From positions 248,001 to 312,000 of the forward strand of contig NZ_FNAP01000002.1 of the NCBI RefSeq assembly GCF_900101965.1: a DNA stretch of 64,000 bases, read 5' to 3'. The translations under genes and the position numbers were made by a program. Below are positions 47,244-56,737 of this stretch, piece after piece (within the stretch, counting starts at the first letter, position 1; each line of letters opens with the position of its first letter). The notes below the pieces were generated by a model. The model ran no database searches. It had not been told where the DNA came from and was given only the letters and a program-made list of their open reading frames with translations. This DNA comes from Rhodospira trueperi (GTDB taxonomy: Bacteria > Pseudomonadota > Alphaproteobacteria > Rhodospirillales > Rhodospirillaceae).

Positions 47244-47578
47244 GACGGGCGGCTCCCATGATCTCGGGGGAAGGCAGGGGCGCGCGATACACGCTGCCGC
47301 TGGATGATGACTCACCCATGGGCACCGCGCATTGCGGCATCGCAGTGACAACGCGGCAACCACTCTGGACCCCCCGGCCGAAACCGGGCACACTGCGCCG
47401 CAACAGAGTTTTGTCATGGATGGTCGTGGCGTCCGATGAGCACGCGCCGCGATACACGCGAAGGTCGGCCCGCGAGGCTCGCGCCGACATCTATTGTCCG
47501 GGAAGCCGGACCACTTTATCCTGTTTCCCAGTTCATTCCAATTCGCAAATGTGCCGTGCCAATCGGGAGGGTATGTAG
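47244..47578. other. 335-base gap upstream of pckG
   Basis: No gene is supported. It should hold promoters for the copper chaperone and pckG. I see small hairpins GTCGG/CCGAC (47464-47488) and GTCCGG/CCGGAC (47496-47511) in the leader, then the pckG ribosome binding site GGGAGGG. No clear sigma-70 pair was found. Confidence 0.4.
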
Positions 47579-49414
47579 ATGAACGATGCGCCGACCAAGC
47601 ATGCGAAACTTCTGGCGTGGGTGGACGAGATCGCCGCGCTGACCAAGCCGGATCGCGTTGAATGGTGCGACGGCAGCCAGGAGGAATATGACCGCCTGTG
47701 TCAGGGTCTGGTGGACGGCGGATCGTACATCCGCCTGAATCCGGAAAAGCGCCCGAACAGCTATCTGTGTCGCTCCGACCCCGCCGACGTCGCGCGCGTG
47801 GAAAACCGCACGTTCATCTGCTCCGAGAACAAGGACGACGCCGGCCCGACCAACAACTGGGTTGCCCCGGCGGAAATGCGCGCCACCCTGAACGGCCTGT
47901 TCGGCGGCTGCATGCGCGGCCGCACCATGTACGTGATTCCGTTCTCGATGGGGCCGCTTGGCTCCGACATTTCAGAAATCGGCATCGAGATCACGGATTC
48001 GGCCTACGTGGTCACCAACATGCGCATCATGACCCGGATGGGTCAGGCGGCGCTGGACGTTCTGGGCGACGACGGCGAGTTCGTGCCCTGCATCCACTCC
48101 GTCGGTATGCCGCTGGTGGACGGCGTCAAGGATGTGCCGTGGCCCTGCAACGCCGACAACAAGTACATTGTCCACTATCCGGAGACCCGCGAGATCTGGT
48201 CGTACGGCTCCGGCTATGGCGGCAACGCGCTGTTGGGCAAGAAGTGCTTCGCGCTGCGCATCGCGTCGGTGAAGGCGCGCGACGAGGGCTGGCTGGCCGA
48301 GCACATGCTGATTCTGGGCGTCAAGAGCCCGGACGGCGAGAAGTCTTACGTCGGCGGCGCGTTCCCCAGCGCCTGCGGCAAGACCAACTTCGCCATGCTG
48401 ATCCCGCCCAAGGGCTACGAGGGCTGGCAGGTCACCACCGTCGGCGACGACATCGCCTGGATCAAGCCGAAGCCCGACGGCACATTGCGCGCCATCAATC
48501 CGGAATACGGCTTCTTCGGCGTGGCGCCGGGAACCTCGATGAAGTCCAACCCCAACGCCATGCTGTCGCTTCACGCGAACTGCATTTTCACCAACGTGGC
48601 CATGACCGAGGACGGCGACGTCTGGTGGGAGGGCATGACGGACGAGCCGCCGGCCCGCCTGACCGACTGGAAGGGCCAGGACTGGACGCCGGATTGCGGG
48701 CGCACCGCCGCCCATCCCAACGCCCGCTTCACCGCGCCGCTGAGCCAGTGCCCGTCGCTGGACCCGGCGTGGGAGGACCCGGCCGGCGTGCCCATCGACG
48801 CCTTCCTGTTCGGTGGTCGCGTGGCCACCAACTTCCCGCTGGTGTTCGAGGCCAAGGACTGGACCCACGGCGTCTATCTGGCCGCCACCATGGGCTCGGA
48901 GCTGACCGCCGCTGCCGAGGGCAAACCAGGCGCCCTGCGCCGCGACCCCTTCGCGATGCTGCCGTTCATGGGCTACAACATGGCGGACTACTGGGCGCAT
49001 TGGCTGAAGCTCGGCCATGCGATGAAGGGCAACCTGCCGCACATCTACCGCGTCAACTGGTTTCGCAAGGACGAGAACGGCAAGTTCATCTGGCCGGGCT
49101 TCGGCGACAACATGCGCGCGCTGGAGTGGATCGTGAAGCGGGTGCGCGGTCAGGCCCACGCGGTCGAAAGCCCGCTGGGCAACGTGCCGGCCTATTCCGA
49201 CATGAACTGGAATGGCCTGCCGTTCGAGGAGGCGCTCTACAACCGCATCATGAGCGTCGAGAAGGCCAAAGCGCTGGGCGAGGTCGAAACCCAGGCCGAG
49301 TTGTTCGACCAGTTCGGGGATCGCCTGCCGCACGAGATCACGGCCCAGCGTGATCTGCTGATGGCCGAACTGGAGAACGCCCCGGAGGTCTGGGAGTTGC
49401 CGAAGTCGGCGTGA
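47579..49414 (+). CDS. pckG: Phosphoenolpyruvate carboxykinase (GTP)
   Basis: Converts oxaloacetate and GTP to PEP, CO2 and GDP; the entry to gluconeogenesis. The GTP-type kinase loop is [12 protein letters not shown] (near residues 264-275), preceded by the hyperreactive Cys in this loop and the Mn-binding region [16 protein letters not shown]-specific pieces such as [16 protein letters not shown] and [15 protein letters not shown] are also present. The length of 611 residues is the GTP enzyme size, unlike the ATP form (about 530) that most alphaproteobacteria use. The ATG has GGGAGGG 6-12 bases before it. A strong terminator follows. Confidence 0.97.
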   Translation: MNDAPTKHAKLLAWVDEIAALTKPDRVEWCDGSQEEYDRLCQGLVDGGSYIRLNPEKRPNSYLCRSDPADVARVENRTFICSENKDDAGPTNNWVAPAEMRATLNGLFGGCMRGRTMYVIPFSMGPLGSDISEIGIEITDSAYVVTNMRIMTRMGQAALDVLGDDGEFVPCIHSVGMPLVDGVKDVPWPCNADNKYIVHYPETREIWSYGSGYGGNALLGKKCFALRIASVKARDEGWLAEHMLILGVKSPDGEKSYVGGAFPSACGKTNFAMLIPPKGYEGWQVTTVGDDIAWIKPKPDGTLRAINPEYGFFGVAPGTSMKSNPNAMLSLHANCIFTNVAMTEDGDVWWEGMTDEPPARLTDWKGQDWTPDCGRTAAHPNARFTAPLSQCPSLDPAWEDPAGVPIDAFLFGGRVATNFPLVFEAKDWTHGVYLAATMGSELTAAAEGKPGALRRDPFAMLPFMGYNMADYWAHWLKLGHAMKGNLPHIYRVNWFRKDENGKFIWPGFGDNMRALEWIVKRVRGQAHAVESPLGNVPAYSDMNWNGLPFEEALYNRIMSVEKAKALGEVETQAELFDQFGDRLPHEITAQRDLLMAELENAPEVWELPKSA

Positions 49415-49459
49415 TGACCTTCCAGGGGTCGTGACCGTGATCTCGTGACAGTGATAAGG

Positions 49460-49494
49460 CCCCCGCCGAAACAACCGTTCGGCGGGGGTTTCTT
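49460..49494 (+). terminator. Terminator after pckG
   Basis: Perfect 11-base stem CCCCCGCCGAA/TTCGGCGGGGG with an 8-base loop, followed by TTTCTTGT, 45 bases past the pckG stop. Confidence 0.85.
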
Positions 49495-49790
49495 GTCTCC
49501 GGTCCCGACGCCTTTGGCCGAGTCCTGCGTGGCGGGCAGGGTGGCCAGTGTCACGCGGAAGCCCGTCGGCTGGGAGGGGGCGGTCCCGCGGGCGTGGGCG
49601 CCGGTCATGACGACCGCGACCCGGACGCGGTGCGGCGCAGTGCGCCCGGTGACGCGGAAGAAAGGTGCCGTGAGGTCCCTGCTCCCTGACGGAAGACGAT
49701 AGCCCGGATGGGGGAGAAGAACAGGCCGGCGCCAGTTTCAGCCCCCGTTCTTCCGGCATTCTGGGACGTGCCGCAGGCGCATGATTCGCG

Positions 49791-49819
49791 TTGACGCCCG
49801 GAACACTGCTCTGTATGGT
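49791..49819 (+). promoter_or_regulatory. Sigma-70-type promoter of rpmJ
   Basis: TTGACG (49791-49796) and TATGGT (49814-49819) are separated by exactly 17 bases and lie about 70 bases before the rpmJ ATG. Confidence 0.65.
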
Positions 49820-49888
49820 GCGCGCTCTTCGGTTCGGGCTGTCGTTCGAACCGTGGTTTTTTTTGTGCTGAAACCCGAGGACAGTCCG

Positions 49889-50014
49889 ATGCGTGTGCGT
49901 AACTCGCTGAAGTCGGCCAAGACCCGCGACAAGAACTGCCGTGTCGTGCGGCGCCGTGGCCGCGTCTATGTCATCAACAAGACCAATCCGCGCTTCAAGG
50001 CCCGCCAGGGCTGA
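49889..50014 (+). CDS. rpmJ: 50S ribosomal protein L36
   Basis: Smallest ribosomal protein, 41 residues. The sequence [20 protein letters not shown] followed by [20 protein letters not shown] is the alphaproteobacterial form with the conserved R-R-G-x-V-Y-V-I-N-K-x-N-P-R-x-K-A-R-Q block. This type lacks most zinc-binding cysteines of other L36 proteins: only one Cys is present. It stands alone with its own promoter, as is usual in the class, and is preceded by GAGGA. Confidence 0.96.
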   Translation: MRVRNSLKSAKTRDKNCRVVRRRGRVYVINKTNPRFKARQG

Positions 50015-50020
50015 GGCCAC

Positions 50021-50043
50021 GCGGTCACCGCCTGTGTGACCGC
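50021..50043 (+). terminator. Hairpin after rpmJ
   Basis: Perfect 8-base stem GCGGTCAC/GTGACCGC with a 7-base loop, starting 7 bases after the rpmJ stop. There is no T run. Confidence 0.5.
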
Positions 50044-50155
50044 CGCTGGCCCCCGCGCGCACCGGCGGATGAGCCGCGCTCGTCCGTTCCAGAGTGCCTG
50101 CGCGGGTCTCGCGGCTTGGAGGGACAGCGTGTGAGCCCTCCGCCGCACCGCCGCA

Positions 50156-50350
50156 TCATCCTCCCTTCCTGAACACCTCCTCCGCCGCCGCGCGGGCGCC
50201 GCCCTTGGAGTCGATCATGGCCCGGGCGCGGGCGATCTCGTGCTCAAGCTGGCGAATGTAGTGTTCCAGGTCGCCCACCGACATGACCTCCATGTTGGGC
50301 GGCGCGGCGAGCACGGGGCGGGGCTCCAGATCGTCTGACTCGATGGGCAT
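50156..50350 (-). CDS. DUF1192 family protein
   Basis: A 64-residue protein of DUF1192, small alphaproteobacterial proteins with an N-terminal MPIESDDLEPRP motif followed by a coiled-coil segment (VGDLEHYIRQLEHEIARARA) and a short basic end. Function unknown. The start at 50350 begins at the conserved motif; the frame is open much further upstream. It lies between rpmJ and the repeat cluster, on the opposite strand to rpmJ. Confidence 0.8.
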   Translation of the reverse strand: MPIESDDLEPRPVLAAPPNMEVMSVGDLEHYIRQLEHEIARARAMIDSKGGARAAAEEVFRKGG

Positions 50351-50480
50351 GGGCGGGCATCCGGGGCTTGAGGGCACGGTGGGCCGCGACTCTATCAAGT
50401 CCACGCCTGACATGGGAAGCGTACGCGGGGCCGAACGAGGGCAATCGGGTGAATGCACCGTTGGCAAAACGCGAGACTTC

Positions 50481-50567
50481 GTAGGGCGGGTTCGCGCCGA
50501 AGGCGCAACCCGCCGCATCGCCGACACGCGGCGGATTGCCCCGCTGCGCGGGGCGAATCCGCCCTAC
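50481..50567. repeat. BIME/REP-like paired palindromes
   Basis: Outer ends GTAGGGCGG and CCGCCCTAC are complementary. Inside are two strong hairpins: GGCGGGTT-CGCGCC-GAA-GGCGC-AACCCGCC, and GGCGGATT-GCCCCGC-TGC-GCGGGGC-GAATCCGCC (each written in pieces). The two hairpins are alike and inverted relative to each other, the usual layout of BIME repeats spread by REP-associated transposases. No such transposase gene is in the window. Confidence 0.8.
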
Positions 50568-50613
50568 CCCAACAAAAGATGGTGGGGCGTGCCGCCACAA
50601 GGCACACGATCCC

Positions 50614-50678
50614 CACGTCTTCATTGCCACGTCTTCATTGCCACGTCTTCATTGCCACGTCTTCATTGCCACGTCTTT
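50614..50678 (+). repeat. 14-bp tandem repeat, four copies plus a partial
   Basis: CACGTCTTCATTGC occurs four times head to tail (50614, 50628, 50642, 50656) and is followed by a partial CACGTCTTT. No variation is seen between the four full units. A minisatellite, not a CRISPR: there are no spacers. Confidence 0.92.
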
Positions 50679-50803
50679 GCGACCGCACGCCCTTTCACCC
50701 GATTGCCCTGGGTCCGGGCCGCCGCCGGAAAGGGCTTGCGTGGTCCGGCGGCGGGGCGGTGGAATGGCGCCTTGGCCCACCCCGCATCCCCGACAGGTGA
50801 TCC

Positions 50804-51607
50804 ATGCCCCTGAACCGCTCCGTCACCGGCGACGGCCCGCCGCTGGTCATCCTTCATGGCCTGTTCGGATCGGGCCGCAACTGGAATGCCATCGCGGGCC
50901 GGCTCGCCCCCCGGGGCTGGCGCGTCATCACGCCCGACCTGCGCAATCACGGGGCCTCGCCGTGGCACGATGCCACCGACTACCCGGCGATGGCCGCCGA
51001 CCTGCGGGCGCTGCTGGACGAGGAGGCGCCGGGCCGGCCCGCCGTCCTGTGCGGCCACAGCATGGGCGGCAAGGCGGTCCTGCGGCTGGCCCTGGAGAGC
51101 CCGGAACGAGTACGCGCCCTGATCGCGGTGGACGTGGCCCCGGTCGCCTACCGCCACGGGCTGGAGGCCTACGCCCAGGCCATGCTGGACGTGCCGCTGG
51201 CCGACGTGCGTCGCCGCGCCGATGCCGACGCGGTGCTGGCCGACACCATCCCCGAGCCGGGCATCCGCGCCTTCCTGCTGCAGAACCTGGAGCTTCCGGG
51301 ACGCGATGGCGGGACGGCCCGCTGGCGCCTCAACCTGCGCGCCCTGATCGACGGCATGGCGGACATCACCGGCTGGCCGGACCCGCCGGCGGGGGCGCGC
51401 TACGACGGCCCAACACTCTTCCTGGCCGGCGGCGCGTCGGACTATGTGCGGGCCGCGCACCAGGAGTCCATCCGCGCCCTGTTCCCCGCCGCTCGCGTCG
51501 AGACCATCGCGGGCGCCGGCCATTGGGTCCACGCCGAACAGCCCGACGCCACTGTGACCGCCCTGGGTGCGTTCCTGGACGAGGTCCTCGCGACGAACGC
51601 CCATTGA
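50804..51607 (+). CDS. Alpha/beta hydrolase, YbfF-like esterase
   Basis: Serine hydrolase of 267 residues acting on small esters (substrate unknown). The nucleophile is Ser86 in [10 protein letters not shown]; the oxyanion region is [14 protein letters not shown], and the His is in [11 protein letters not shown] with an Asp before it. [11 protein letters not shown] and [10 protein letters not shown]-like regions match YbfF esterases. It is followed closely (58 bases) by leuD on the same strand, though no pathway link is known. Confidence 0.85.
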   Translation: MPLNRSVTGDGPPLVILHGLFGSGRNWNAIAGRLAPRGWRVITPDLRNHGASPWHDATDYPAMAADLRALLDEEAPGRPAVLCGHSMGGKAVLRLALESPERVRALIAVDVAPVAYRHGLEAYAQAMLDVPLADVRRRADADAVLADTIPEPGIRAFLLQNLELPGRDGGTARWRLNLRALIDGMADITGWPDPPAGARYDGPTLFLAGGASDYVRAAHQESIRALFPAARVETIAGAGHWVHAEQPDATVTALGAFLDEVLATNAH

Positions 51608-51665
51608 AAACATCCGCGTCCACGTTAGAAAGGGATCCACCGTCCCCGAACCCGAAAGGAAGGTC

Positions 51666-52280
51666 ATGGAACCGTTCGTCCACCTGACCGGCGTCGCCGC
51701 GCCGATGCCGATCGTCAATGTCGACACCGACATGATCATCCCCAAGCAGTTCCTGAAGACGATCAAGCGCACCGGCCTGGGCAAGAGCCTGTTCCACGAG
51801 ATGCGGTACGACGACGACGGCGCCGAGAAGCCGGACTTCGTGCTCAATCAGCCGGCCTACCGGAAGGCCTCCATCCTGGTGGCTGGCGACAACTTCGGCT
51901 GCGGCTCGTCGCGCGAGCACGCGCCTTGGGCCCTGCTGGACTTCGGCATCCGTTGCGTCATCGCGCCCAGCTTCGCCGACATCTTCTACAACAACTGCTT
52001 CAAGAACGGCATCCTGCCCATCCGCCTGCCGCAGGAGGACGTGGACAAGCTGATGGACGATGCCAGCCGGGGCGCCAACGCCACGGTGACCGTGGACCTG
52101 GAGGCGCAGGAGATTCGCGGCCCGGATGGCGGCGTGGTGCGCTTCGACATCGATCCGTTCCGCAAGCACTGCCTGCTCAACGGCCTCGACGACATCGGCC
52201 TGACGCTGGAGAAGGAAGCGGACATCACCGCCTTCGAGGACCGGCGGGCGCAACAATTCCCCTGGCTGGCGGCGGAATAG
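51666..52280 (+). CDS. leuD: 3-isopropylmalate dehydratase small subunit
   Basis: Small subunit of the leucine-pathway isomerase, which with LeuC turns 2-isopropylmalate into 3-isopropylmalate. The family patterns [17 protein letters not shown] and [19 protein letters not shown] and [17 protein letters not shown] are all present. 204 residues is standard. The ATG at 51666 has AAAGGAAGG upstream; the longer frame is inside the esterase. The large subunit leuC and leuB, usually close by, are not in this window. It is followed 14 bases later by the hydroxyacid dehydrogenase. Confidence 0.96.
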   Translation: MEPFVHLTGVAAPMPIVNVDTDMIIPKQFLKTIKRTGLGKSLFHEMRYDDDGAEKPDFVLNQPAYRKASILVAGDNFGCGSSREHAPWALLDFGIRCVIAPSFADIFYNNCFKNGILPIRLPQEDVDKLMDDASRGANATVTVDLEAQEIRGPDGGVVRFDIDPFRKHCLLNGLDDIGLTLEKEADITAFEDRRAQQFPWLAAE

Positions 52281-52294
52281 GGGCGCGCGTCGCC

Positions 52295-53266
52295 ATGTCC
52301 GCGAAGCCCGCGCTGACCCTGGCCCGGACCCTGCCGGAGGCGGTGGAGGCCCGGGCGGCGCGCGACTACGCGGCGCGCCCGGCCCCCGTCGATACGCCGC
52401 CGCTGGGCGGGGACGCCCTGGTGGCGCACGCCGCTGGCGCCGATGGGCTGTTGGTCGCGCCCGGCAACGCGGTCACGGCGGCGGTCATCGACGCGCTGCC
52501 GGACTCGGTGCGCATCATCGCGACCTTCTCCGTCGGCTTCGACCATATCGACGTGGAGGCTGCCCGCGCCCGGGGCCTGATCGTGACCAACACGCCCGAC
52601 GTGCTGACCGACGCCACGGCGGACATCGCCCTGTTGTGCTTGCTGGGGGCCGCGCGCCGGGCCGGCGAGGGCGAGGCGCTGATGCGCGCCGGCACCTGGA
52701 CCGGCTGGACGCCCACCCAGATGATGGGGACGCACGTCACCGGCAAGCGCCTGGGCATCGTCGGCATGGGGCGCATCGGCCGCGCGGTGGCGCGGCGCGC
52801 CCGGGCCTTCGACATGACGATTCATTACCACGGCCGGCGCCGGCTGCCGCCCGATCTGGAACAGGGCGCGATCTTTCACGAGACCATCGAGGGTCTGCTG
52901 CCCCACTGCGATGTTCTCAGCCTGCATTGTCCGGCCACGCCGGAGACCATCGGCCTGATGAACGGGGCGCGGCTGGCCTTGTTGCCCCGGGGCGCCATTC
53001 TGGTCAACACCGCGCGCGGCGGCATCGTCGACGACGACGCCCTGATCGACGCCCTCAGGCGCGGCCATCTGGCCGCCGCCGGCCTTGATGTTTACGACGG
53101 CGAGCCGAACGCGCATCCGGACTACCGCGCGCTCCCCAACACCTTCCTGCTGCCGCATCTGGGCAGCGCCACGGTGGAAACACGCGAGGCCATGGGCTTC
53201 CGCGCGCTCGACAACCTGGACGCGGTGTTGCTGCGCGGCGAGGCGCCCGCCGACCGGGTGGCCTGA
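52295..53266 (+). CDS. D-2-hydroxyacid dehydrogenase (glyoxylate/hydroxypyruvate reductase-like)
   Basis: NAD(P)H-dependent reductase of 2-oxo acids. The Rossmann motif GIVGMGRIGRAVARRARAF, the NTARGGIVDDDALIDAL loop with catalytic Arg, and LLPHLGSAT with catalytic His are clear. Of 323 residues, the order and FSVGFDHIDVEAARARG point to the GyaR/glyoxylate reductase group. The ATG at 52295 is 14 bases after leuD; the frame is open further upstream inside leuD but that is an artefact. A role in glyoxylate or hydroxypyruvate reduction is inferred. Confidence 0.88.
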   Translation: MSAKPALTLARTLPEAVEARAARDYAARPAPVDTPPLGGDALVAHAAGADGLLVAPGNAVTAAVIDALPDSVRIIATFSVGFDHIDVEAARARGLIVTNTPDVLTDATADIALLCLLGAARRAGEGEALMRAGTWTGWTPTQMMGTHVTGKRLGIVGMGRIGRAVARRARAFDMTIHYHGRRRLPPDLEQGAIFHETIEGLLPHCDVLSLHCPATPETIGLMNGARLALLPRGAILVNTARGGIVDDDALIDALRRGHLAAAGLDVYDGEPNAHPDYRALPNTFLLPHLGSATVETREAMGFRALDNLDAVLLRGEAPADRVA

Positions 53267-53281
53267 ACGCCGCCTCGGCGC

Positions 53282-53722
53282 CTATCCGTTCCCCTCGGGC
53301 CAGAAGCCGTCGTCCAGGATCTGCCGGATGTCGAACGGGCAGTTGGCGGGAAATGTGGACTCCGGCAAGCCGGTCTCGCGTTCCGCCTCGATGCGGGCCA
53401 GACGCCATGCCCGCGCGATGGCGGCATCGAGCCCGGCCTTGAGGCTCGGATTGTCCTCAAGATGCGCGGCAAGGCGCAGCCGCTGTTCCTTGACCGACAG
53501 GCGCCACGAGTTGCCGCGACGGCCCGGCTGGACCTGCCACTTGAGCAGGTGCAGCAGCAGAATGACGAGCCTGTTCACCAGTTCACGCCGTTCCGTCCGC
53601 CCCATGCTGTCGATCTCCTCGGCCAGATGGTCGATATCGGCCTCGGCCAGACGCCCGGCGCGCAACAGGGCGGCCTGTTCCTGGGTCCAGGCGTGGAAAT
53701 CCTGATCGTACAGGGTGGACAT
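53282..53722 (-). CDS. DUF29 family protein
   Basis: A 146-residue protein of DUF29, a family common in alphaproteobacteria and cyanobacteria and without a defined function. Its hallmark is the N-terminal YDQDFHAWTQEQAALLRAGR followed by IDHLAEEIDSMGRTERRELV and a Trp/Arg-rich middle (LLKWQVQPGRRGNSWRLS). No signal peptide or membrane segment. It lies between the convergent dehydrogenase and the ELM1-like gene. Confidence 0.85.
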   Translation of the reverse strand: MSTLYDQDFHAWTQEQAALLRAGRLAEADIDHLAEEIDSMGRTERRELVNRLVILLLHLLKWQVQPGRRGNSWRLSVKEQRLRLAAHLEDNPSLKAGLDAAIARAWRLARIEAERETGLPESTFPANCPFDIRQILDDGFWPEGNG

Positions 53723-53777
53723 GGCCGGCCCTCCGCATCCGCCAACCGTGAAAGGATCCGGTCCCGCCCCAGCGACG

Positions 53778-54779
53778 TCAAGAGCGCTCCAGCAGCGCCC
53801 GCGCCTCGGTGGCGATGGCGGCGGCCGGGTTGATCGGGACGCCGCTCCAGGCGTCCCAGGCGGTGGCGTCGTCCAGCATCCGTGCCGCGCCGGCCGCCAC
53901 CAACTGGGCATGATAGCGGGCGTGTGGCGCCCGTGCCCAGCCGGCTGGCGCGAAGATGTAGACCGGCCGGGCGGGAGTCGTCGCTTCGGTCAGCATGGAC
54001 ATGGAATCGCCGGTGACGATGACGGCGTCGGCCAGCCCCAGGAACCCCAGGTAGGGATTGCCGGCCGGCTCCGGGGTCCAGGCGTGCAGGACGTGGGGGC
54101 CGGCCAGGGACGCGCGAAGGTCCGCCAGCGCGTCCGCCCGGGTGCGCCGGCTGGTGGTCACCATCAGCGCGCCGCCGGCGCGTCGGGCCAGTTCGGATGC
54201 CTGATTCGCCAGCCGCCGGGCCACCGCCGCGTCGAGCCGGCGCCGTCCGGAATCGCCTCCCACCAGGACGGCGATGCGCGGCCGGGGCAGGTCCTCCACC
54301 GCGCTCCGCCACTCTTCCGCCGCGGTCGCCAGGCGCTCGGGGGTCAGCGGGTGCGGGGAGCCGGTCACGACGGTTACGTTGCGCCGCGCCTTCAACCGCG
54401 CCAGGGAACGGTCGTGGGCGGGGACGATGATACGGTCAAAGTCGTCGTGGCCGAAGCGCGGGTCCTGGATGTGGAGCAGGCGCGGCGCGGTGCCGTCGCG
54501 GTCGGCCAGCGCCCGCTTCAGCCAGCGCGCCACGGCGCCGGCGCGCCGGCCCGTGGTTACGATCAGGCGCGGCGGCGGCGCGGCCAACAGACGGTCGCGG
54601 GTCTCCGGCGTCGGCCTGACGCGCCCCGTCAGACGCTCCCACGGCCATTCCCGTGCATAGGTCAGGACGTTTTCCGCAATCGGCACACCCAGCGCCTGCA
54701 CGACGCCCCGGGTTTGGCTGTTGGAGCCGGACAGGCCGTCCAGCAGCGCCCACACCGGGGCTGAGGGCTCGGAGGTCAT
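53778..54779 (-). CDS. ELM1-like protein (mitochondrial fission ELM1 family)
   Basis: A 333-residue protein of the ELM1 family (formerly DUF1022), with a GT-B-like Rossmann fold resembling glycosyltransferases; the function in bacteria is unknown. The recognisable segments are VWALLDGLSGSNSQTRGVVQ, LVGGDSGRRRLD, and VTGDSMSMLTEATTPARPVY, the last typical of a sugar-nucleotide loop. The start at 54779 overlaps the stop of the STAS-like gene by one base pattern (ATGA), so the two are probably translated together. A longer frame to 54818 overlaps the neighbour. Confidence 0.85.
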   Translation of the reverse strand: MTSEPSAPVWALLDGLSGSNSQTRGVVQALGVPIAENVLTYAREWPWERLTGRVRPTPETRDRLLAAPPPRLIVTTGRRAGAVARWLKRALADRDGTAPRLLHIQDPRFGHDDFDRIIVPAHDRSLARLKARRNVTVVTGSPHPLTPERLATAAEEWRSAVEDLPRPRIAVLVGGDSGRRRLDAAVARRLANQASELARRAGGALMVTTSRRTRADALADLRASLAGPHVLHAWTPEPAGNPYLGFLGLADAVIVTGDSMSMLTEATTPARPVYIFAPAGWARAPHARYHAQLVAAGAARMLDDATAWDAWSGVPINPAAAIATEARALLERS

Positions 54780-55180
54780 GCCTCCGCCGCGCCGTGGCCG
54801 GATGGTTCGCACACCCATTGCAAAGCGGCGTCGCGATCCAGGAACACCCGGATTTCGCTGCTCAGGTGTGACCTCTCGAACTGACGGGTGAGTTCATCCC
54901 CCCAATCCGCGGTCGCGGGGTCAATCAGGATCGCGGCCCGCGACCGGCGCCGCAGCAGGTCGATGTTGCTGCGATAGGTCACCAGTCCCTCCAGAAAGGT
55001 CTGGTCGATGACGGCGCTGTCGAGTGCCCGGCAGTCCCACAGCGCGTTCACCGTGGACCGCCATGCCCCGTCGTTGATGAACGCCGCCATCTCGTCGGTG
55101 AGGTCTTCCAGAGTCAGGGTTCCGGTCAGCGTCACCTCAAGATAATTTTGGTCGGGATGGAAGGTGTGCGTCACGGGCAT
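54776..55180 (-). CDS. STAS/SpoIIAA-like domain protein
   Basis: A 134-residue protein of the SpoIIAA-like STAS group: it opens with HTFHPDQNYLEVTLTGTLTL and has a central acidic loop (ALWDCRALDSAVIDQTFLEGL). Such proteins are thought to act in signalling or lipid binding, but no partner (kinase, transporter) is seen. The start at 55180 is the conserved region's first Met, with AGAGAACCAGG upstream; 55204 is another possibility. Its stop overlaps the ELM1-like start. Confidence 0.78.
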   Translation of the reverse strand: MPVTHTFHPDQNYLEVTLTGTLTLEDLTDEMAAFINDGAWRSTVNALWDCRALDSAVIDQTFLEGLVTYRSNIDLLRRRSRAAILIDPATADWGDELTRQFERSHLSSEIRVFLDRDAALQWVCEPSGHGAAEA

Positions 55181-55216
55181 CCTGGTTCTCTCCCCCTTCC
55201 CCAAGGTCCTCGGGCA

Positions 55217-56737
55217 CTACTCGGCGGCCTTGGCCGGCTCGGGCGGCTCCCAGCGCAGCACCGGATGACGCGCGGCCCGCGTCTCGTCCAGGCGGCGGCG
55301 CGGGGTGTGGCGCGGCGCCTCGGTGAAGAACGCCGCGTCGCCCGACCGTGCCTTGTCCGCCAGCGCCAGCACGGCATCGCAGAACGCGTCCAGGCTGTCC
55401 CGGCTCTCGGTCTCGGTTGGCTCCATCAGCATGGCCCCATGCACCACCAAGGGGAAGTACATCGTCATCGGGTGAACGCCCTCGTCGATCATCGCCTTGG
55501 CGAAGTCGAGCGTCGAGACGCCGGTGCCCTTCAGGAAGCGGTCGTCGAACAGGGCCTCGTGCATGCACGGCCCCTCGAACGACGGCGTCAGCGTCTCGCT
55601 CAGTCGCGCCAGCAGGTAGTTGGCGTTCAGCACCGCGTCCCCCGACGCCTGCCGCAGGCCGTCGGCGCCCATGCTCATCAGATAGGACAGGGCGCGAACG
55701 AACACGCCGAACTGACCGTGGAAACCCTTCATGCGGCCGAACGGCTGCATGTCGCCCTCAACGCGCTCGATCAGGCGATAGCCGCCGTCGGCCTCCGCCA
55801 CCACATGCGGCAAGGGCGCGAACGGCGCCAGCGCGGGGCTGAGCACCGTGGGGCCGGCGCCCGGCCCGCCGCCGCCGTGCGGCGTGGAGAAGGTCTTGTG
55901 AAGGTTGATGTGCATGGCGTCGACGCCCAGGTCGGCGATCTTCACCCGGCCGACCAGGGCGTTGAAGTTGGCGCCGTCGAGGTAAAAGTAGGCCCCGGCC
56001 TCGTGGACCGCCGTCGCCAGCGCCATGATGTCGTTTTCGAACAGGCCGCAGGTGTTGGGGTTGGTCAGCATGACCCCGGCCACCTGATCGTCCAGCGCCT
56101 CCCGGAACGCCGCGAGGTCCACCCGGCCCCGGTCGTCCCCGGGCACGCCGCGCACCTTAAAGCCGCACAGCGCCGCCGTCGCCGGGTTGGTGCCGTGCGC
56201 CGAATCGGGCACCAAGACCACACGGCGGTCGCCGGCGCCGCGCGCGTCCAGGGCGGCGCGGATGGCCTGCATGCCGCAGAGTTCCCCATGTGCCCCGGCG
56301 GCCGGTGACAGCGCCACGGCCTCCATCCCGGTCAGGCCGAGCAGCCACTCGGACAGCCGGTGCATGACCGCCAACGCCCCCTGCACGGTCGATTGCGGCT
56401 GGAACGGGTGCAGGTCGGCGAAGCCGGGCAGCCGCGCCATGCGCTCGTTCAGGCGCGGGTTGTGCTTCATGGTGCACGAGCCGAGCGGATAGAACCCGGC
56501 GTCGATGGCGTAGTTCTTCTGCGACAGCCGGGTGTAGTGGCGCACCACCTCGGGCTCGCTGAGGCCGGACAGGCCGATGGGGCCGGTCCGCGCCAGTCCG
56601 CCCAGGCGGTCGGGCAGATCCGGCGGATCGGGCAGATCGACGCCCGTCTTGTCGGGGTGGCCCTGCTCGAAGATCAAGGGTTCCTCGATCTGAAGACCAC
56701 GGTTGCCGGTCAGGGTGGGGGTGCCGCGTTCGGTCAT
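55217..56737 (-). CDS. gcvPB: Glycine dehydrogenase (decarboxylating) subunit 2
   Basis: P-protein subunit 2 of the glycine cleavage system, which decarboxylates glycine with PLP and passes aminomethyl to GcvH. The PLP lysine lies in [19 protein letters not shown] (about residue 279), together with the [12 protein letters not shown] motif. 506 residues. The ATG at 56737 overlaps the stop of gcvPA by four bases, so the subunits are translated together. The split two-subunit P-protein is typical of many alphaproteobacteria. The STAS-like and ELM1-like genes follow on the same strand. Confidence 0.96.
   Translation of the reverse strand: MTERGTPTLTGNRGLQIEEPLIFEQGHPDKTGVDLPDPPDLPDRLGGLARTGPIGLSGLSEPEVVRHYTRLSQKNYAIDAGFYPLGSCTMKHNPRLNERMARLPGFADLHPFQPQSTVQGALAVMHRLSEWLLGLTGMEAVALSPAAGAHGELCGMQAIRAALDARGAGDRRVVLVPDSAHGTNPATAALCGFKVRGVPGDDRGRVDLAAFREALDDQVAGVMLTNPNTCGLFENDIMALATAVHEAGAYFYLDGANFNALVGRVKIADLGVDAMHINLHKTFSTPHGGGGPGAGPTVLSPALAPFAPLPHVVAEADGGYRLIERVEGDMQPFGRMKGFHGQFGVFVRALSYLMSMGADGLRQASGDAVLNANYLLARLSETLTPSFEGPCMHEALFDDRFLKGTGVSTLDFAKAMIDEGVHPMTMYFPLVVHGAMLMEPTETESRDSLDAFCDAVLALADKARSGDAAFFTEAPRHTPRRRLDETRAARHPVLRWEPPEPAKAAE

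Larger units (their letters stand above)
49415..49888. other. 474-base gap between pckG and rpmJ
   Basis: Contains the pckG terminator at its left end and the rpmJ promoter near its right end. Between them (about 49500-49770) I see no supported gene, only Arg/Pro-rich shadow frames. Confidence 0.6.
50351..50803. other. 453-base repeat-rich intergenic region
   Basis: No gene is supported. It contains a paired palindromic (BIME-like) element at 50481-50567 and a 14-bp tandem repeat at 50614-50678. The region separates the DUF1192 gene and the esterase gene, which are divergent, so promoters for both should also be here. Confidence 0.6.

Noticed and set aside
50614-50678. CRISPR array
   Set aside because: The repeat units are directly adjacent without spacers and are only 14 bases long.
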